A stretch of 64,000 nucleotides of DNA, from contig NC_063163.1 in assembly GCF_023159225.1 (NCBI RefSeq), positions 108,221,885 through 108,285,884 of the forward strand, read 5' to 3'. Below are positions 54,665-64,000 of the stretch, in pieces (positions within the stretch are counted from its first letter, which is position 1; each line of letters begins with the position of its first letter). The notes under the pieces are model-generated. The model was not told the DNA's origin, did no database searches, and saw nothing but the letters and a program-made list of their open reading frames with translations. Position numbers and translations under genes: made by a program. This stretch comes from Perognathus longimembris pacificus. Taxonomy: Eukaryota; Chordata; Mammalia; Rodentia; Heteromyidae.

Positions 54665-54959
54665 AAGGAAAGTCTGTCTCTATCCTATACTATAGAAGCA
54701 CTTCCATGGGGTTCTGTCTACATTTTAGATTTCCTTTTTGTAGTGCTAGGGAAAAAAAAACCCAGGACCTCACATATACTTGGCAATCATTCTACTACTC
54801 TGCCACTGAGTTATATTCTCATCCCTATCTTTCTAGATGTTTAAGAATTATACAAGGCTATTTCATATATGTATGTATATATTTTTTATATTCTTAGATA
54901 GAAGATAGGTCCCTTTGAAAACACAAATATGGTCACATCATTTATAATGTGTTTTTGGG

Positions 54960-55158
54960 TTTTTTTGGCCAGTCCTGGGGCTTGAACTCAGGGCCTGAGC
55001 CTGAGTTCAGTCCCTGAACTTCTTTTGCTCAAGACTAGCCCTCCACTTGAGCCACAGCACCATTTCCAGCTTTTTCTGTTCAAGTGGTACTAAGGAATTG
55101 AGCCCAGGGCTTCATGCATGCTAGGCAAGCACTCTACCAGTAAGCCACATTCCCAGCC
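54960..55158 (-). mobile_element. Dimeric ID-like SINE
   Basis: Flanks TTTATAATGTGTTTTT / CTTATAATGTTTTAG. GCATGCTAGGCAAGCACTC subfamily. Confidence 0.87.
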
Positions 55159-55404
55159 CTTATAATGTTTTAGTTTGCCTTTTAAAACTTAACATTATTT
55201 TTAGAGCATCAGTTCACATCAGTGTAGCTCTATTGGTTTCTTGGTATCCTATTACATAAATTTATCACATATTTGTGGAGATTATCTTTACGGAGATGTA
55301 GTTTGTTTCTGAATATTTGCTTTACAAATAATCTATGAATAAACACCTTACATATTTATCTTTGCATATGTGTATATATGTAGGATAAATTCATTTTTAA
55401 ATTA

Positions 55405-55620
55405 TTTTAATTTTTTGTCAGTTGTGGGAATTAAACTAAGGGCCTGACGGTTGTCCCTGAGCTTTTTTTGTTATTGTAGTTTAGTCCAAGGTAGTGTTCT
55501 ACCACTTTGAGCCACAGATCTACCTCTGGGTTTTTTTTTTGTTTTTTTTTTTTTTGGTGGCTAATTGGAGCTAAGAGTCTCACAGATTTTCTTGCCCAGG
55601 CAAGACATGAATTGTAATAT
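55405..55620 (-). mobile_element. Composite SINE (diverged)
   Basis: GTTGTGGGAATTAAACTAAG, CTAATTGGAGCTAAGAG, TTGCCCAGGCAAGACATG. Confidence 0.7.
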
Positions 55621-55627
55621 ATAAAAT

Positions 55628-55810
55628 TTATCATGAACTTACTATTGGTATGGGGTTTTCTAAGTGTTTTTCATGTATTTACTCATTCAATTCTCCTCAT
55701 AACTCTAAAAGTAAGTACAATGATTATCCATATTTTATAGATGGGGAGACAGGCAATGATTAAGAAACTTGCCCAAAGTTACTTAGCTAATAAGTGCAGG
55801 ATCAAGGATT
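55628..55810 (+). mobile_element. MIR-type fragment
   Basis: TTTACTCATTCAATTCTCC, TTTTATAGATGGGGAGAC, AAACTTGCCCAAAG: typical MIR 3' pattern. Confidence 0.7.
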
Positions 55811-56024
55811 TACACTCAGGTTGTCTCTGCTTCTGAATGTTTGCTCATTAAGGTATACTAGGACTCTATAAAAGACCTTTATCTGAGAATCACAGAGAAA
55901 AGATTCCCCTTGCTCCACCTCCTACACATGCATATTCTAGTCTCATGTATAATTCAAGTGACAGAATGGCATCTGCAATCACGTTGATCAGTGGAATTCA
56001 CTAAGACTACTGGATCATTTTCCT

Positions 56025-56128
56025 TTTTGTGTCCATCCTGGGGCTTGAACTCAGGGCCTGGACACTGTCCTTAACTTTCTGTGCTCAAGGCTAGTGCTGT
56101 ACCACCTGAGTCACAGCTCTACTTCCAG

Positions 56129-56178
<50 letters not shown>

Positions 56179-56298
56179 CTTAATTGGATGTAAGAGTCTC
56201 ATGGACTTTCCTGCCCTGACTGGCTTTGAACTGACACCCTTAGATCTCAGCCTCTTGAATAGCTAGGATTACAAATGTGAGCCACCAGTGCCTGGCAT
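56025..56298 (-). mobile_element. Composite SINE with internal (TG)n
   Basis: GGGGCTTGAACTCAGGGCC, then a TG microsatellite at 56133-56176, then CTTAGATCTCAGCCTCTTG. Confidence 0.83.
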
Positions 56299-56764
56299 CA
56301 TTCTGTTTTTAATTCTGAAATTCCTTAGGCCCTGGTACCTATCTATATTAAACCTGATGCTCTTTGTATTGGCTCTTATCTGTGATTCCTAGCACTTTTC
56401 CACTATTCTCAAAGTCTAAAATGGATTCTATTCTTTATCTCTTCTCCCTCTCCCTTTCTTTTTCTGTCCCCATAGCTGGATGAGGATACAATTCACAAAG
56501 GAAGAGGCTAATTAAGATCTTAAAACCTCCTAAGTCCTACAGAGAATGCCCTACTTTTCAATTAAAGAGAAATACTCCTTTCGCCTTTAATGATTTCTGT
56601 TTGGAGGGAAATGCTTTTGTGTTAAATACATGTGTGAAAAGGTGTTGTTTTTTTTCCTCCCATTTTTCCATCGCTGAGTATTGTCTGTGCTTCTTTGGTG
56701 TTTGCATGTATTCATAGATTTGTTAATATTTTCCTGGAATGCAGACCTTCCTCCAGTATTTGCA

Positions 56765-57115
56765 GGGATTCTGCTATCTTGGGGTTCCTCTGCTCATTGC
56801 TGTAACAAAGGAGGAAAGATTTATTTTAGCCTATGGTTTCAGAGGGTTCAGTTCCTGGTTATTGCTTGGAAACCTGAGCAAAACATCATTGTAAAAGTTG
56901 AAGGAGTTTTTCATCTTATGATGGAAAAGAAGCAGAGACAGCAAGAGAACGGCCTGGTGGTAGGTCACCATAGGACCTGGTGGTCTACTTCCGTCCAGCT
57001 AGGCCCCACTTCTGAAGTTTCCATAGTCACCTAAATTAGAACCACCAACTGCATTGCAACTGCATTGCAACATGTGAGTCCGTAGAGGACATTTCACATT
57101 CAAACCATAATACCC
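56765..57115. repeat. Old interspersed repeat, class unresolved
   Basis: GCTCATTGCTGTAACAAAGG, AGCCTATGGTTTCAGAGG and AGCTAGGCCCCACTTCTG resemble a common mammalian repeat. It contains a direct repeat of CTGCATTGCAA. Confidence 0.45.
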
Positions 57116-58929
57116 TCTTTTTACTAACTCACAATGACATTTGGTTTCTGCTACCATGAGGAACTCCTTTCCCCTGTCTGGAGTATAATTCCTTGGATAA
57201 GAGTGACTTGATGATCTCTCTGGACTCCCATGGAGAAGTACAGTTTAAGCTAAGAAAGCCCAAGCCTCATGGTGACCTCAAGACCTATCTATACAATGAG
57301 TGTACATAAAGCCAAGTTTTAGGAGCAGACAGGGAAGCCAGTAGGCTGACAGTTGCTGAGAACTTATTCTTTCCTCCCTTCCTTCCTTTTGTGTGTCCCT
57401 CTTCTTTTCCCATGACCTCTATTCCATGTCTCTCTCCCCTTCCATCTTCCCTCCCCCAACCCCACCCCTGCTGCCTGTGATTCTTTAAGCCTTACTTCCT
57501 ATGTCCTGATTGCATAACTCATAAATATTCAGCATTTTCCAGGAGCAACCTCTGAATGAGATTTTGCCACCCAGTGTTGTGCCCCCATCTAATCAGAAAT
57601 GGGGCTGGACTTTTCTCAGTCGCTTGCCTGTGTCCCCTGAGCCCTACTCTTATTAGCATGGGGCTTACTTTCCTCTCCATGGTCTTAATCATAAAGAAAT
57701 TCCTGACGGTGACTTACAGAGTCCCTTACAGATTCCAACATGGATAGTCTCAGAGACCCCATCTCTATTCCATGATGAGAAGGTTTTTCCGATTCCAGGG
57801 TAATGCAGTAACCCTGGCATTAAAAGAGGAGAAGGAAACAGGAATAAAGCTGGGGTTACAATCCAGGTAGAAAAATTTCATGCACATGATCAGTAAATAT
57901 TTTGGTTAGCATAAATGATTTCCTGTGCATATAAAAAATAGAAAGAAAAATAAGCCAAAATATAAGCAATCATTGAATTAAGGTAAAAAAAGGAATATAT
58001 TATTTATATTTTCCCAATTTCCAATACTTTATTATCTTAATAGCAGAAAATATGAAATTATCATTTATACTTAAGGATAAAGGAGAGAAGGAAGATTGTA
58101 TTCTAGGACTCTTTTTAGCACATAGAACTCCTGCCACACGGGCAATAGAGAGCAGCCCAAGGCTAGATTCCAGCAGCTGGGATCTTTTTCCTCATTGTTT
58201 TGGCATGAGAGTTAGCAAGGACACTGTCTTTGGATTGGGGGGAAGGAGGGAATGGAGAGGTTGGAATAGGATTCAAGTGCAGGGACTCAGAGAAGATAGT
58301 AGGTCCCTTTGCCTCTCCCCCAAATCTCTCTTTTGTGACATGTTTAAGCAGATGTCATCCAGGTTTGGCTTGAATCCTTTCAGAGACAGGGAGTGACAAC
58401 TTGATGGTGTCACCTAAGTGCCAGACAAGGAGTAGCTTTCATTTGTGATTACTTGTCTTGTCTCTTTCGGCTTGGTTCTACTCTTGCTTCTAATTAAAGA
58501 ACTGGTTCGGAAGAGAGTGGAAAGAGTGAACTGAGAGACATGGTGGAAGTCCAAAAATTAAGGAAAATCATAACTCTTGCTAGGATGCAAGTATATTAGC
58601 TGAGACGTTGGAGACTGAGGATCAGGCTCACCTTGTAACCTTGCCTTGAGCTATCTCTACCCAAAACTCACAGGGAACTTAGGTAGAGGTCTGGGATGGG
58701 TATGTAGCAATGACTTTGACCAGAATCCATGGAAACAGCTTCACTGCCCCCATTTGAATTCAAGTTTAGCTCCACTCATTGGAGTTGGAGATAGGAGTGA
58801 GGAAATTTCAAAATGACCAGGGATGCTGCCAGTAGAGGCTGTAAAAGTTGGGGGGGGGTGGAGGGGGAGTGTTGTATGTGTATGGAGACAGGGCCCATGT
58901 GTTTTGGGCTCTATTAACTAACTCCCTCC

Positions 58930-59280
58930 CATCCATCACAGCCTCCCCCCAGGGCGCTGCAGCCCTGGCAGCTGGGTCACCCCGGGGAGGCTGGGCTGGG
59001 GGTCCCTAAAGGGAGCCAGGCTTGGGGCAGAGCAGCAGAGACACATGTGTGGCTGGCTAGGTTGGGGCCGGCGCCTCATTGAGAAGGAGGCTCTCCAAGC
59101 TGGGCTTCATTAGGGCAGTGGCACTAATAGGGAGGGGGTTCAGGGGAGCTGGGCTGACAGCCAATTACTTGCTCGTCTGCATTATGGATTAACCCATCTG
59201 GGCCTGGGAGATTGGCTCTGAAAGAGGCACAAAAGGGGGGGCGTGACCACAATCACACACTGAATTATCCTGTCTGAACA
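58930..59280. promoter_or_regulatory. Candidate conserved non-coding element
   Basis: Repeat-free, with CCAATTACTTG, CATTATGGATTAACCC and CACTAATAGGG cores in a GC-rich setting about 10 kb upstream of ROBO3. Enhancer function is inferred from motif density only. Confidence 0.35.
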
Positions 59281-59859
59281 CCATTGTCCGCCAACAAACG
59301 GGGCCTCAGGATGGGTGACCCTCTTGGGTGCTCTCCATCCCCCACTGCATACCCCACCGGAAGAGCAGAGGTAAACTGCTGCCTGGTTAAAAGGCAGAGT
59401 CTAAGGTAAGAACAAGGACACCATTCCAGACAGATAGGGACTTGGGAAGACGAGCCTGAAACCAGGTTCACTAAACATACTTTTTCACTTCAGCCTTGGT
59501 TATCTTGAGCAAAGCATGAGAAACTCACCTATGTGGAATTCCAAGCAGAAACTGACAGTAGGGAAGCTCAGTCTAGTGGGGGGTGGGGCATGGTGGGGAA
59601 TGGAAAGGACCAGAGTCAGGTGCCTCACACCTTACCCATCACCCTTTCTGGGGCTAATTGATTCCAGACACGAAGAAGAGACCCCCACAAGAGGTCTTTG
59701 AGGACCCTTGCCCAGCTCTGGCATCTCTCTGGCATGCTTTCCCGATGAGAATGTCCAGCCCCTCCCCCGCCAGCTCCTCCTTCAGGAGTAAGCCACCATG
59801 CCGAGGGACAGAGGCAAGAAGGAACAGGAGGGGGTGGCAGGCAGGGGCTCTCTTCTCTA

Positions 59860-59995
59860 GCTAATCCCCTCATTACCATCCCATAATCAGAATCACGCTT
59901 TCAATGTAAATGGGATGTTAAATATTGGTTTCTCTAGACACAAGCTCCTTTGGAGAAAATTACTGATGCTTCCCCTTTTGCCAGTAATAGTGGCC
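59860..59995. promoter_or_regulatory. Candidate conserved non-coding element
   Basis: AT-rich, motif-dense: CTCATTACC, CATAATCAGAATCACG, TGTAAATGGG, GTTAAATATTGG, AAAATTACTGATG. Homeodomain and FOX-like cores; no repeat signature. Confidence 0.3.
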
Positions 59996-60361
59996 CCCGT
60001 TGTGAGGGGGTGAGAGGAGCAGAGTGTTAGAGAAAGACTTAAGAGTCTGATTGGTGGGGAAGGTGGAGGTGTCTGACAAGAGGAGGCAGACTGATTTGTT
60101 TTTTGTCACTGGCCTGGACAACCTCAATTTCCTTTTCTTCCCAGCATAAGAAAGCCATCCCGAGGATGTTGGTCCATTGCAAAGGCATCAATACTTTCCT
60201 CGGAGCTGACTGGCTTCTAGTCTCAATCATTCTTGCCTGCAGATCAGTATGGGGTTTTAGACCCCGAAGTCAGATTACTGGTGGAAGGAAGCTCAAGCAC
60301 CTTACCCTGTTGCCCATCACTAGGAACCCTGGGGGAGCAACCTGGACTCTCCTTTAAAACA

Positions 60362-60655
60362 GTGTTTTTTGGTAGTACTGGGGTTTGAACTCAGGTGTAT
60401 GTCTCACACTTGCTAACCAGGTGATCGGCCACTTAAGCCACTCTCCTAGAACACAGGGCCTAAGCACTATTCCTAAACTTTGGCACTCCAGGCTCTATCA
60501 CTTGAGTCACACCTCCATTTGCAGCTTTTTTTTTCTTTTTTATGGTGAATTGGAGATGAGTCTCATGGACTTTCCTGTCTGAGCTGGCTTCAAACTGGGA
60601 CCCTCAGATCTCAGCCTCCTGAGTAGTCTGGATTATAGGCATGAGTCAGCTTGCC
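60362..60655 (-). mobile_element. Composite SINE (two merged fragments)
   Basis: GGGGTTTGAACTCAGGTG, TCTCATGGACTTTCCTG, CAGATCTCAGCCTCCTGAG. Confidence 0.75.
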
Positions 60656-60669
60656 CTGCTTCATTGGTT

Positions 60670-60858
60670 ATTTTTTTCCAGTCCTGGGGCTTGAACTCAG
60701 GGCCTGGGTACTGTCCCTGGCTCCTTTTTGCTCAAGGCTAGCACTCTACCACTTGAGCCACAGCTCAAGCTTTTTCTGTGTATGTGGTGTTGAGAATCGA
60801 ACCCAGAACTTCATGCATGCTAGGCAAGCACTATACCACTAGGCCCCATTCCCAGCCC
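60670..60858 (-). mobile_element. Dimeric ID-like SINE
   Basis: Target duplicates TTCATTGGTTATTTTT / TTCACTGGTTATTTTT. A B1-like inverse fragment follows to about 60980. Confidence 0.88.
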
Positions 60859-61159
60859 TTCACTGGTTATTTTTAAGATAAGGTCTTGCTTTATGCCCAA
60901 GGCAGGCCCTGCCCTGTCTTCAATCGTCTCACTCGTGCTTCTCTTTGTTACAGAGATGAGTACCACTCCCAGCCATTGGTTGAGAAAGAGTTAAATTTTT
61001 ATGCCTGAGCTGGCCTCAAACCCTGATCCCCCTGGTGCTTGCCTTCCAAGTCATTAGGTGGATAGCCCTGACCCACTGAACTAGCTTTCTTCCATTTCTA
61101 GACACAGAGTAGAAACACAAAAGTCACTACATCCTCTCACATTCAAGGCTTCATATTTA

Positions 61160-61308
61160 TTTTTTATTTTATTTTATTGCCAGTCCTGGGGCTTGAACTT
61201 GGGGCCTGAGCTAGGGCACCACTTTCAGCCTTTTCTGTTTCTGTGATACTGAGGAATCAAACCCACGACTTCATGCATGCGAGGCAAGCACTCTATCACT
61301 AAGCCCCA
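61160..61308 (-). mobile_element. Dimeric ID-like SINE (internally deleted)
   Basis: GGGGCTTGAACTTGGGGCC, then most of the right arm missing, then GAATCAAACCCACGACTTC and GCAAGCACTCTATC. Confidence 0.75.
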
Positions 61309-62479
61309 TGTTTATCTTTTTACAGCAGTTTTGTGATACAGAGATAGCAGTTACCACCCTCAGTTGGCAGGTAAAGTTGGATCATCAAGTGATCTACAAG
61401 GCTGGCAAAGGATATATTCCTATGGCAATACAGGTCTGAACTCATGCTCTTCCCTTTATGCCATGTTCTGTCCTCTAGAACTGAATCAGCCACGGCTCTG
61501 CCACTTGTAGCAAAGCAGGAACTGCTCGGTGTGTCTGTGTGTATTGAAGGGTAGTGTAGGTGGTGCCGAGGTCATTCTCTACTCTCCTCTGCTCCAGTGA
61601 GGTAAGGAAGGAGGTAAGGACATGGGCTAATGGAAAGACATGGGGCTATGTTTTTCTCTCTGGGAGGGGCTCTATCGCTCACTACATAGCTTACTCTGGG
61701 TTCAGAACTGGGAATTAAAAATATTAATAGAATAAGAGTGGCTTAGCCTCACATGAATCATGAGATTTGATCCACTCAATCACATTGAGAACTAGTACCA
61801 CTGCTTGAGGCTAAGGAAGCAAGACTTGCCCTCAGCAGCCAACTAGCTTTCACTTCCCAGTGTCACTGCTTAGAACTGGGTCCTCATAAGCAAAGTAGCT
61901 GATGGCCACAGGGTGTCTTGGCATTGGGAAGAACAGATGAGATTGTGTGTGTGCGCATGCATGTGTGTGCATGCGTGCGTGCACATGAATGCTTGGTGTC
62001 TGACATTTATTATGTTCATAATAAAGGTGAAGGTAGGTAGGATAGGGAATACATGACATTTTAACAGATGCAGAAAATGAGGCAAAAAGGAGTAAGTAAC
62101 ATCTAAGTTATTGGAGTTGGTTACTGCAGAGCTGGTTCTTAGGTGTGGAAGGGAATCAGCCCTGATGTGTGTACTGTGCTCACAGTTCGGGGTGGGGGTG
62201 GGGGGAAGGTGGCACTGTATGGCCCTGTGTTGTTTGGGGTGGCACGGGCAGGTTCTTCTTCAATGTACAGGAGGAGGCGAAAGCAGAGGAAGGCCAACAA
62301 CTTGGCTGTGGGTTAACAGCCATCTCTCCTCTTCCTGAGCCAGAGGCTGCGAGAGAGAACTGAGCCAGGGCACCATGTGGCTTGCGCTGAGCCGCCCGAG
62401 AAAGAGGGCGGGAGATGCCTTCGGAGGACTCCCTCTAGGGCTTCGGAGAGGGCTTCCACGGCTCAGCTCCCTCCGTTTA

Positions 62480-62610
62480 GCTTTCTCCTCATTAACTCCC
62501 GGGCCTCATTAATCAGACCCGATGAAATGCGCCCCCGGGAACACTGCCCGAGCGCTCTGCCGTTTGGCGCTTTAATTATCCTCCCAGCGGGAGGAGGCGG
62601 GGCTGGGCGT
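62480..62610. promoter_or_regulatory. CpG-rich element with TAAT motifs
   Basis: CTCATTAACTCC, CTCATTAATCAG and CTTTAATTATCC alternate with CpG-rich stretches (CCCGGG, GCGCCCCCG, CGAGCGC). Contrasts with its CpG-poor flanks. Could be an enhancer or a distal promoter; only composition and motifs support this. Confidence 0.35.
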
Positions 62611-63921
62611 GGGCCATCCTGCGAGCTCCTCAGTACTCACCAGGCTCGGGATGCCCCAGTGTCTCCAGGAGCCCACGGCCGGATTGTCTTGGCATTGGCC
62701 TCTCTCTACTAGAGAAGATGGGAAGAAAAAAAAAAAGTCCACTATCCTCCATTTCTTTAGTCTGATTTTATTTATGCATCAAACAATTCCTTACTAGCCT
62801 GCTTACTGTGTGTTGGAGGTGTTGGAGATGCAGACTGCAGTAGCCCTTGTCAGCCCTCAGGAAGCTCCCACACCTGCCAGTAGGGAGACAAATGCAAAAC
62901 AACCCAAACTTAAATAACAAAACAAAACAAAAAACCCACCAGAAGCAAGGTGCTATTCTTAATGAAAACACAGTATGCTGCTGTCAGGCAGTGGAGGACA
63001 CTGAATGCAGCCAAAAGATGCCAAAATAGGATTTTCCTTTTTTTCTTCTTCTTCTTTCAAGAAGATCAAAGCTTGAAGTGGGACTTAATCTGCAAGTGGG
63101 AGTTAGCTGGTGAAGGAGTGGGTGTTTTAAGAAGCAAACAGCAAAGACAAAAGACAAAAATACAGACAAAACTGTTTGTACAGAGCCCTACATGTAATTT
63201 GGTCTGGCTGGAGGACAGAGTTGTGATAAGGGGACAGAATAAGGCTGAAGACAGCCGGTGCTTGTGTGTCAAGCTAACCTAAAAGCAATGAAGAGCTACT
63301 GGTGGATTTATTTTTTAAAGCCAAAGTGATGTGATTAGTCTGTTTTGGGATTCCTCTGCAGTTGAGCAGGAAGAATGGGGAGGGGGTGCAGGAATGAAAA
63401 CAGGTTAATTAGCAGGTTAGGTGACTGACTGGTTGTGGGAGGCAAAGGAGAGGAGTTTGGAATTTTCCCAAGTTTCTCCCTGAAAAGCTTGCTTTGGGAA
63501 CTATGAGCAAGGTTAACTTGAGGTGTTCCCAGGTCTCTGACTCAGCTCAAACTGGAAGTGAGGAAGAGATTACCTGGTCCCTCCTGCTTGCTTTCTCCTT
63601 TTGGTAGGCAGCTAGGAGACAGACTTATTCTCAAATCCTTAATGGCTAAGGTACTTCATCACCTCTCTCATTTATAAGATGAGACTGTTGGATTGGATGG
63701 ATCCACCTTACAAATTTATATCTTGTGAGGTCCAGGAAGGTGACCAAAAAAATTTGTTTAGACCCAAGTAAGGCAAGAATGAATGCCTACTGAAGAAATG
63801 ATGGCCCACAGGCAAAGCCCATTCTAATCTTGCTGGAAAGGGGCTTGGAGTTGCTAAATCTTTTATAATAGATGCTGAAGTTTAGTGTTTTAAATATGAA
63901 ATCTGGTTTTAAATTACCCAT

Positions 63922-64000
63922 GCAGGCTCAACTGGCAGAGTATATACCTAACAAGCACCAAGTCCTGAGTTCCAAGCCCAGTACTGCCCAAAATAAAAAC
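63922..64000 (+). mobile_element. ID-like SINE fragment at window end
   Basis: CAGGCTCAACTGGCAGAG and CTGAGTTCCAAGCCCAG with an A-rich end. Confidence 0.6.

Larger units (their letters stand above)
53900..57120. other. Repeat-dense intergenic block
   Basis: At least six SINEs in both orientations (53942-54145, 54251-54460, 54474-54664, 54960-55158, 55405-55620, 56025-56298), a MIR-type fragment at 55628-55810, a TG repeat at 56133-56176 and an old repeat at 56765-57115. Confidence 0.75.
57121..60360. other. Intergenic unique sequence with candidate conserved elements
   Basis: Free of recognised SINEs. Two stretches (58930-59280 and 59860-59995) are dense in homeodomain-like cores and look like conserved non-coding DNA. 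No exon is supported. Confidence 0.5.
61310..64000. other. Intergenic sequence at the right edge
   Basis: Mostly unique. Contains a TG/CATG-type simple repeat near 61944-61985, a GC-rich AT-motif block at 62480-62610 and an ID-like SINE fragment at 63922-64000. No gene seen. Confidence 0.55.

Overview
The window is nuclear DNA of a placental mammal, almost certainly a rodent. Three multi-exon vertebrate genes can be read through GT-AG junctions. The intervening DNA holds B1-like (7SL-type) SINE fragments, ancient MIR-type fragments and many copies of two composite tRNA/ID-like SINE families. That SINE mix suggests a castorimorph rodent such as a pocket mouse or kangaroo rat. The species is an inference; the rodent call is firm.

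Layout: (1) 1-9.55 kb, plus strand: the 3' part of HEPACAM (intron 1 to the polyadenylation signal; exon 1 lies off the left edge). (2) 9.55-17.8 kb: a repeat-rich intergenic spacer with a 250-bp GGA purine tract and, near its right end, a candidate ROBO4 upstream control region. (3) 17.8-30.85 kb, plus strand: complete ROBO4, 18 coding exons, 1003 residues. (4) 30.85-32.6 kb: a short gap between convergent 3' ends. (5) 32.6-49.3 kb, minus strand: complete ROBO3, 28 coding exons, 1384 residues, starting in a CpG island. (6) 49.3-64 kb: no gene found; unique sequence with several candidate conserved non-coding elements and a SINE-dense block at 53.9-57.1 kb. The order ROBO3 > < ROBO4 < HEPACAM matches the human chromosome 11q24 arrangement as I know it.

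How the genes relate: all three encode single-pass immunoglobulin-superfamily surface proteins. ROBO3 (commissural axon guidance) and ROBO4 (endothelial guidance and stability) are tandem paralogues. The exon lengths and phases read here show that ROBO4 has the ROBO3 plan minus exons 5-12 (Ig3-Ig5 and FN1) and minus the 24-nt microexon 18. HEPACAM (GlialCAM) is an unrelated neighbour that acts in astrocyte and oligodendrocyte adhesion.

Points of interest: a one-base G insertion breaks the HEPACAM frame in exon 2 (probably a sequencing error, possibly real). ROBO3 intron 26 stays open for 108 codons, matching the known Robo3.2 intron-retention isoform. A frame-neutral microexon with a poor acceptor sits just after the ROBO3 transmembrane exon. 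Clustered homeodomain motifs lie in ROBO3 intron 1. Two composite SINE families share the same right arm. I found no sign of a wholly new biological system; the novelty is in gene structure, splicing and regulatory sequence.
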